Under the pieces are notes generated by a model that ran no database searches, was not told the DNA's origin, and saw only the letters and a list, made by a program, of their open reading frames with translations. Source: a virus. From it: a stretch of DNA of 64,000 nucleotides. Below, piece by piece: positions 60,445-64,000 of this stretch (its first letter is position 1; the number at the start of each line of letters is the position of its first letter). Made by a program: the position numbers and the translations under genes. The stretch is taken from IMG/VR virus record IMGVR_UViG_3300035698_007508, positions 62,001-126,000 of that record. One strand, written 5' to 3'.

Positions 60445-61481
60445 ACCTCGCAAATCGCTTTGAACCAATAGTCCGGGCCAAGTTTGGTAACCGGTACAAG
60501 AAGGGCCGCAGCAAGAATGGCTTGGAGTTTAAGGTCTGCTGTCCGTTCTGTGTTCGGAATGGACTCAAGGCGGATCGCAAGTACAAGCTCTGGATCAACC
60601 CGGGTCAAGGTGTGTATCGCTGTTGGCGGTGCAATACTCGTGGCCAGGTCACTGATCTATTCGGAGACATCGCCCGCCTTGTAGAGAACCCGTTTCAACC
60701 CACGCGGCCTACCGCGCTTACGCAGGTTGAAACCATGCCGGGCATGATTATGAGCCTGGCAGACCTTGACGAACATCATCCGGCCTACCGCTACATGCGG
60801 CGCCGTGGATTTGATCCTGTGGCCATGGGCCAATTCTATGGCTTGAGCTACTGTTACGAGGGTCGGGTATTCGGACGTGGCAGCTTCCAGTTCAACACCT
60901 TCAATACGATCATCTTCCCGATATGGATGCGTGGTCAGGTTGTGGGATGGCAGGCACGCCTTCTATACAACCCAGACGACATGGATGACAGGGATTGCGT
61001 GGCTATGCAGTACCCGCGGGACGAAGACGGCGAATTCTGCCGTCCACCTAAGTACTTTACGTCACCTGGTTTGGAAAAGGGGCGGGTGCTGTACAACTAC
61101 GATGTGGCTGCCAAAAGCCAGATCGGGGTCGTGACTGAAGGACCTACGGATGTACTGGCCGCAGGGCCGTGCGCGGTGGGAACCCTCGGTAAGGGTATCT
61201 CAGACGAGCAGATGCGGCTGATCAAGAACACGTGGGACGCGGTGGTCATACTGCTGGATCCCGGTGATGCGGACAAGGAATCTTACCAACTGTATCGGTC
61301 TCTGAGCGAGACGGTACCAAACACGGTTGCAGTCAAGCTCTCTGGGTTTTCGGACCCGGGTAGTGCACCGACTGCAGCTATCTGGCGGCAAATCGACGTG
61401 GCGGCACGTCAAAAAGGTATTGTGCTGGAGGACTTCAATTGGGGGCCCTACTGGTGCGATCAGATAATAAAAAGGAGTTAG
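60441..61481 (+). CDS. DnaG-like primase with zinc finger and TOPRIM (346 aa)
   Basis: The N-terminal zinc ribbon has Cys34/Cys37 in CCPFCVRN and Cys61/Cys64 in GVYRCWRCNTRGQV. A middle part reads DEHHPAYRYMRRRGFDPVAM ('hp.~.yL..Rg'). The TOPRIM core is VVTEGPTDVLAAG (about residue 230), with VILLDPGDADKES as the D-x-D-like partner, here Asp-Pro-Gly-Asp. It makes RNA primers on the lagging strand. It is short compared with bacterial DnaG, lacking the C-terminal helicase-binding domain. It stands next to the helicase and is distinct from the 917-residue primase-like protein on the minus strand. Confidence 0.85.
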   Translation: MNLANRFEPIVRAKFGNRYKKGRSKNGLEFKVCCPFCVRNGLKADRKYKLWINPGQGVYRCWRCNTRGQVTDLFGDIARLVENPFQPTRPTALTQVETMPGMIMSLADLDEHHPAYRYMRRRGFDPVAMGQFYGLSYCYEGRVFGRGSFQFNTFNTIIFPIWMRGQVVGWQARLLYNPDDMDDRDCVAMQYPRDEDGEFCRPPKYFTSPGLEKGRVLYNYDVAAKSQIGVVTEGPTDVLAAGPCAVGTLGKGISDEQMRLIKNTWDAVVILLDPGDADKESYQLYRSLSETVPNTVAVKLSGFSDPGSAPTAAIWRQIDVAARQKGIVLEDFNWGPYWCDQIIKRS

Positions 61482-61482
61482 T

Positions 61483-62304
61483 ATGATACCGACAGGTATT
61501 CCGATATTGGACATGTGCCTCGATGGTGGGGCTGACATTGGCGTGCACGTCGTTACCGGTGCACAACTCGACCTGCGGCGCACGATGCTGATGAACATGG
61601 CTGTGAACGCGGCATTACAGGGTGAACGCGTCCTGTACCTAGCAGTGGCCGACGACGTCAAGACTGTTGAGACACAGTTGCGCTTCATGATGGCCGGTCT
61701 GGATCAGCGCATCCAGCAGCGCCCGGCATCCGAGTGGACGCCCGAAGAGTGCCGACGCTTGGGTATGACCAGTCCAGGTACCGACCCGATCGCACGGATT
61801 GCGGTCCAGCCGCAGCCGCAGGATCCAGCCGATATCGCCAACACGATCGACACCTGGAAGACTGCCGGTCGTGTCTACAAGGTGACTACGCGTCTCGTAA
61901 TGATCGAGAGCGCGGACGACATCGGCATCACGGCCACGGCCCGCTCCACACAGGCGGATATCAAGGCAAGTGTCGCGAACATGCTGGACGAACTGGCGCA
62001 GGGCCACTGCAGCCGAGATCTCACGGTCTGGGTCGGTATGGAGTCCGAGGTAAAAGCACGGGGTAACATTATCCCGTTGCAGCTGAGTGCTGATCCGAGT
62101 ATCGTGGCTCTGATCGGTGTCACGGCTTCCACGCCGCACACCAGTCCGCCTGACCCGTATACCCGCATGGTCCTGACGTCCCTAACGCTGTCTGCACCGG
62201 GTGCCGGTGATGAGCTCAAGGTCTGGCGCAGCCCGACCGGCCGTCTGTACAGTGATAAGGACACGGCGCTGTACACCGACCGCCTGAATGGTCTGCAGGT
62301 ATGA
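61483..62304 (+). CDS. RecA-fold protein lacking a Walker A motif (273 aa)
   Basis: ATG 61483 follows aaggagttagt. The opening TGIPILDMCLDGGADIGVHV, then VTGAQLDLRRTMLMNMAVNA is laid out like 'TGi..LD..l.GG...Gel.li.G.pG.GKT.l..~~a.naa' of DnaB/RecA proteins, but the P-loop Gly-Lys-Thr is replaced by Leu-Arg-Arg. The next strand VLYLAVADD is in place; the Walker B region is LVMIESADDIG. It therefore probably does not hydrolyse ATP. It follows helicase and primase, so a regulatory or structural replisome partner, similar in idea to inactive helicase paralogues, is likely. Confidence 0.6.
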   Translation: MIPTGIPILDMCLDGGADIGVHVVTGAQLDLRRTMLMNMAVNAALQGERVLYLAVADDVKTVETQLRFMMAGLDQRIQQRPASEWTPEECRRLGMTSPGTDPIARIAVQPQPQDPADIANTIDTWKTAGRVYKVTTRLVMIESADDIGITATARSTQADIKASVANMLDELAQGHCSRDLTVWVGMESEVKARGNIIPLQLSADPSIVALIGVTASTPHTSPPDPYTRMVLTSLTLSAPGAGDELKVWRSPTGRLYSDKDTALYTDRLNGLQV

Positions 62305-62501
62305 AGCACGAAGCCCTGTGGTTACGCATAGCAGCGGCCGCGGTAAGCGGCTTCTGCGCCAACCCCACGGACAACTCGTGGAATACGCCCAAGACCACGG
62401 CTAGCGCCGCGGCCGCGATTGCCGATAAGTTCGTCACGGAATACGACGGGCGACAGCAGTCTGCGGCTTGCGAGGCAGCAGTTATAACTGACGGAGGCTG
62501 A
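62301..62501 (+). CDS. Small conserved-looking phage protein (66 aa)
   Basis: ATG 62301 overlaps the previous stop. The protein reads MKHEALWLRIAAAAVSGFCA, then NPTDNSWNTPKTTASAAAAI and a charged tail. The 'A..fa.NP....w.tp..ta..A..iAD' pattern is one I associate with short phage proteins of unknown role. Its end has gttataac at 62480-62487, inside codons, likely coincidental. The DNA polymerase gene starts right after the stop. Confidence 0.5.
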   Translation: MKHEALWLRIAAAAVSGFCANPTDNSWNTPKTTASAAAAIADKFVTEYDGRQQSAACEAAVITDGG

Positions 62502-64000
62502 TATGGTAGATACCATGGTATTTGTAGACCAGGACGCAGACGAACAGGTTACGTGGATCGACCATCCGCAGTCTGTAAACGGGGCGCTCTGGCTCAACGG
62601 CCTTGGTAACCTACCCTGCGACGTGATGTTCATTGGGGAGCACCCTGGCCGGGACGAAACTAGATTCAGAAAGATCTATCATAGTCTGGCTGGGAACCTC
62701 CTCAAGGAATCTGCCGGGACTGCTGGCTTCAACATGGACACGTGTTACCTGACCCATCTGGTCAAGTACATGCCCAAGTCGAAGTCGATCAAGGCACCCG
62801 ACATAAAGGTGTGTACGCCACTGCTCATGGAAGAGATCAAACGGGGCAACCCGCGATTGATCGTCACCCTGGGCGCGCACGCACTCAAATCCGTCATGGG
62901 GCGCGGTTACAAGCTAAGCGAGTACCGTGGAACGGTACTCCAACACCCCGAACGTGAGGGTACTAAAGTCTTCCCCATGTACAGTCCGTCGTACATCCTG
63001 CGCAAGCCGGACGCGATAACTGAATGGCAGGCTGACTGGCGCATGCTCGAATGCGTGTACCAGAATAAGTCCACAGAACGTGTGAAGCCGGAATACATGA
63101 CGTGTCACTCTGTTGAGGAGCTGAACGTGTTTAGTGAGTTCCTGTTTGGGACCTTCCCCACGCCGTGCATCGTGCTCGACTGCGAGTGGCAGGGTGCGAA
63201 CTACATGGCGGAGAACGCATACTTACGGACGGTCCAGTTGGGTTACGACCTGGGCAAGGTCATGATCTTAGAGTTCTTCGACGAGCACGGCCAGTGCATG
63301 TGTACGCGGCCGGGCTCCGCCGGGCAGATGATCCCATACATGGAACTACCAATGGACGAGCGACTGGACATCATGGCCGGTATGCTCAAAGGCCTCAAGC
63401 GAATACTGGAAGCCAAGAATGTGCACCTGGCCGGCCATCACCTACGCGCCGATGGGCAGTGGCTGATGTGGTACGGTATTGACGTCCGTGAGAACACGTG
63501 GTGGGATTCCATGGTGTGCGCGCATACGATTGACAGTCGTGGCCCGTTCAACCTCACCGCGCTGACAGTACAGAACACCAATATGGGTCGGTACGACTCC
63601 GAGCTGGTGGACTGGAAGGAATCGCATGCTAAAGCGTGTGCACACGGCTTTGGCCCTATCCCCGCATCCATTCTACTGCCTTACGGGGCGTGTGACGTGG
63701 ATGCGCCGCGACGTATCATCGCCAAACAGAAAAAGGCCATCGCGCCATTTACTATACCGCGTGGTAAGTACCCCAGTCTCTGGGACGTGAGCCTGTTCGC
63801 ATCAAAAGCGCTGTACGAGCCCGAGAATGTCGGCCTGTTGGTCGACAAGCAACGGCTGGAGCAGCTTACGGTGATGTACAGCACGGCTCGTGACAAGGTA
63901 GAGAACAAGGTCATCCAGATGGCAGACATCATCGGCATAAAGGACTTCAACCCGGGTTCTGTGGACCAAGTTCGTATGCTGTTGTTTGACGCGCTGGAGA
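62502..64000 (+). CDS. Uracil-DNA-glycosylase-like / 3'-5' exonuclease / family A DNA polymerase fusion (3' truncated)
   Basis: ATG 62502 follows acggaggctgat; the frame runs out of the window after about 499 codons. Residues 40-185 match family-4-type uracil glycosylases (CDVMFIGEHPGRDETR, HLVKYMPKSKS, RLIVTLGAHALK, FPMYSPSYILRKP). The usual HPS motif near residue 162 reads SPS, and no Cys cluster for Fe-S is seen, so the domain may be inactive. Residues about 220-400 are a 3'-5' exonuclease (CIVLDCEWQG with Asp226 and Glu228, VHLAGHHLRADGQWL, YGACDVDAPRR). After residue 430 polymerase-type helices begin (ENVGLLVDKQRLEQL). The same glycosylase-polymerase fusion is known in phage SPO1. The polymerase domain proper is outside the window. 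Confidence 0.75.

Noticed and set aside
62480-62487. gttataac box as promoter for the polymerase gene
   Set aside because: It lies within codons of the preceding gene and has no -35-like partner at 16-18 bp.
1-64000. CRISPR arrays or insertion sequences
   Set aside because: No regularly spaced short repeats and no transposase-like frame or terminal inverted repeats were seen; the mobile elements present are the intein and HNH genes.

Overview
The window is a contiguous piece of a large tailed-phage genome (Caudoviricetes, lytic gene content). The tail genes (gp25-like wedge protein, J-like baseplate protein, late-control-D-like hub) point to a contractile, myovirus-type tail. Gene packing is very tight, with ATGA/GTGA/TGATG overlaps almost everywhere. 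The DNA is moderately GC-rich and the standard bacterial code fits: TAA, TAG and TGA all act as stops. No tRNA, rRNA or CRISPR array was recognised. The host cannot be named from the sequence.

Layout. (1) 1-22.7 kb, plus strand: tail genes. They open with a gpG/gpGT-type -1 frameshift pair ahead of a 1147-residue tape-measure candidate. Then come hub, an embedded sigma-70-like factor, baseplate wedge proteins, a large baseplate/fibre protein, five tandem paralogues sharing a Trp-Asn...Tyr-Pro N-terminal motif, and a Cys-paired repeat protein. (2) 22.7-26 kb: a subtilisin-like protease whose catalytic-serine motif is split by a LAGLIDADG intein, a 478-bp regulatory gap with a strong terminator, promoters and a leader-peptide-like ORF, and a small beta-rich protein. 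(3) 26-32.8 kb, minus strand: a coupled operon with a CHC2-zinc-finger primase-like protein, glycosyltransferases, a LicD-like/methyltransferase fusion and a sulfotransferase/glycosyltransferase fusion. (4) 32.9-46.5 kb, plus strand: unidentified proteins, a holin-like protein, a multidomain 'polyvalent' protein (LigD-type phosphoesterase, zinc cluster, lysozyme-like segment, pyrophosphatase-like fold, HAD, DUF192) cut in two by an HNH endonuclease gene, a second HNH gene, a 1.5-kb-residue fibre with a signal peptide, a papain-fold peptidase and the large terminase. (5) 46.5-47.5 kb: about 950 bp without a convincing gene, with its own promoter and at least five nested H-type pseudoknots; this is the best candidate for an undescribed system, a giant structured RNA. 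Small membrane-protein genes follow. (6) 48.6-64 kb: DUF932 protein, HNH-like protein, RNase H, SbcD/SbcC nuclease pair, UvsW-like helicase, DnaB-like helicase, DnaG-like primase, a RecA-fold protein without a Walker A motif, and a uracil-glycosylase/exonuclease/PolA fusion running off the window.

Together regions 1 and 4 build and package the virion, region 3 probably modifies a sugar-bearing surface or metabolite, and region 6 replicates and repairs the DNA. All assignments come from reading translations and motifs by eye; no database search, folding program or alignment was run.
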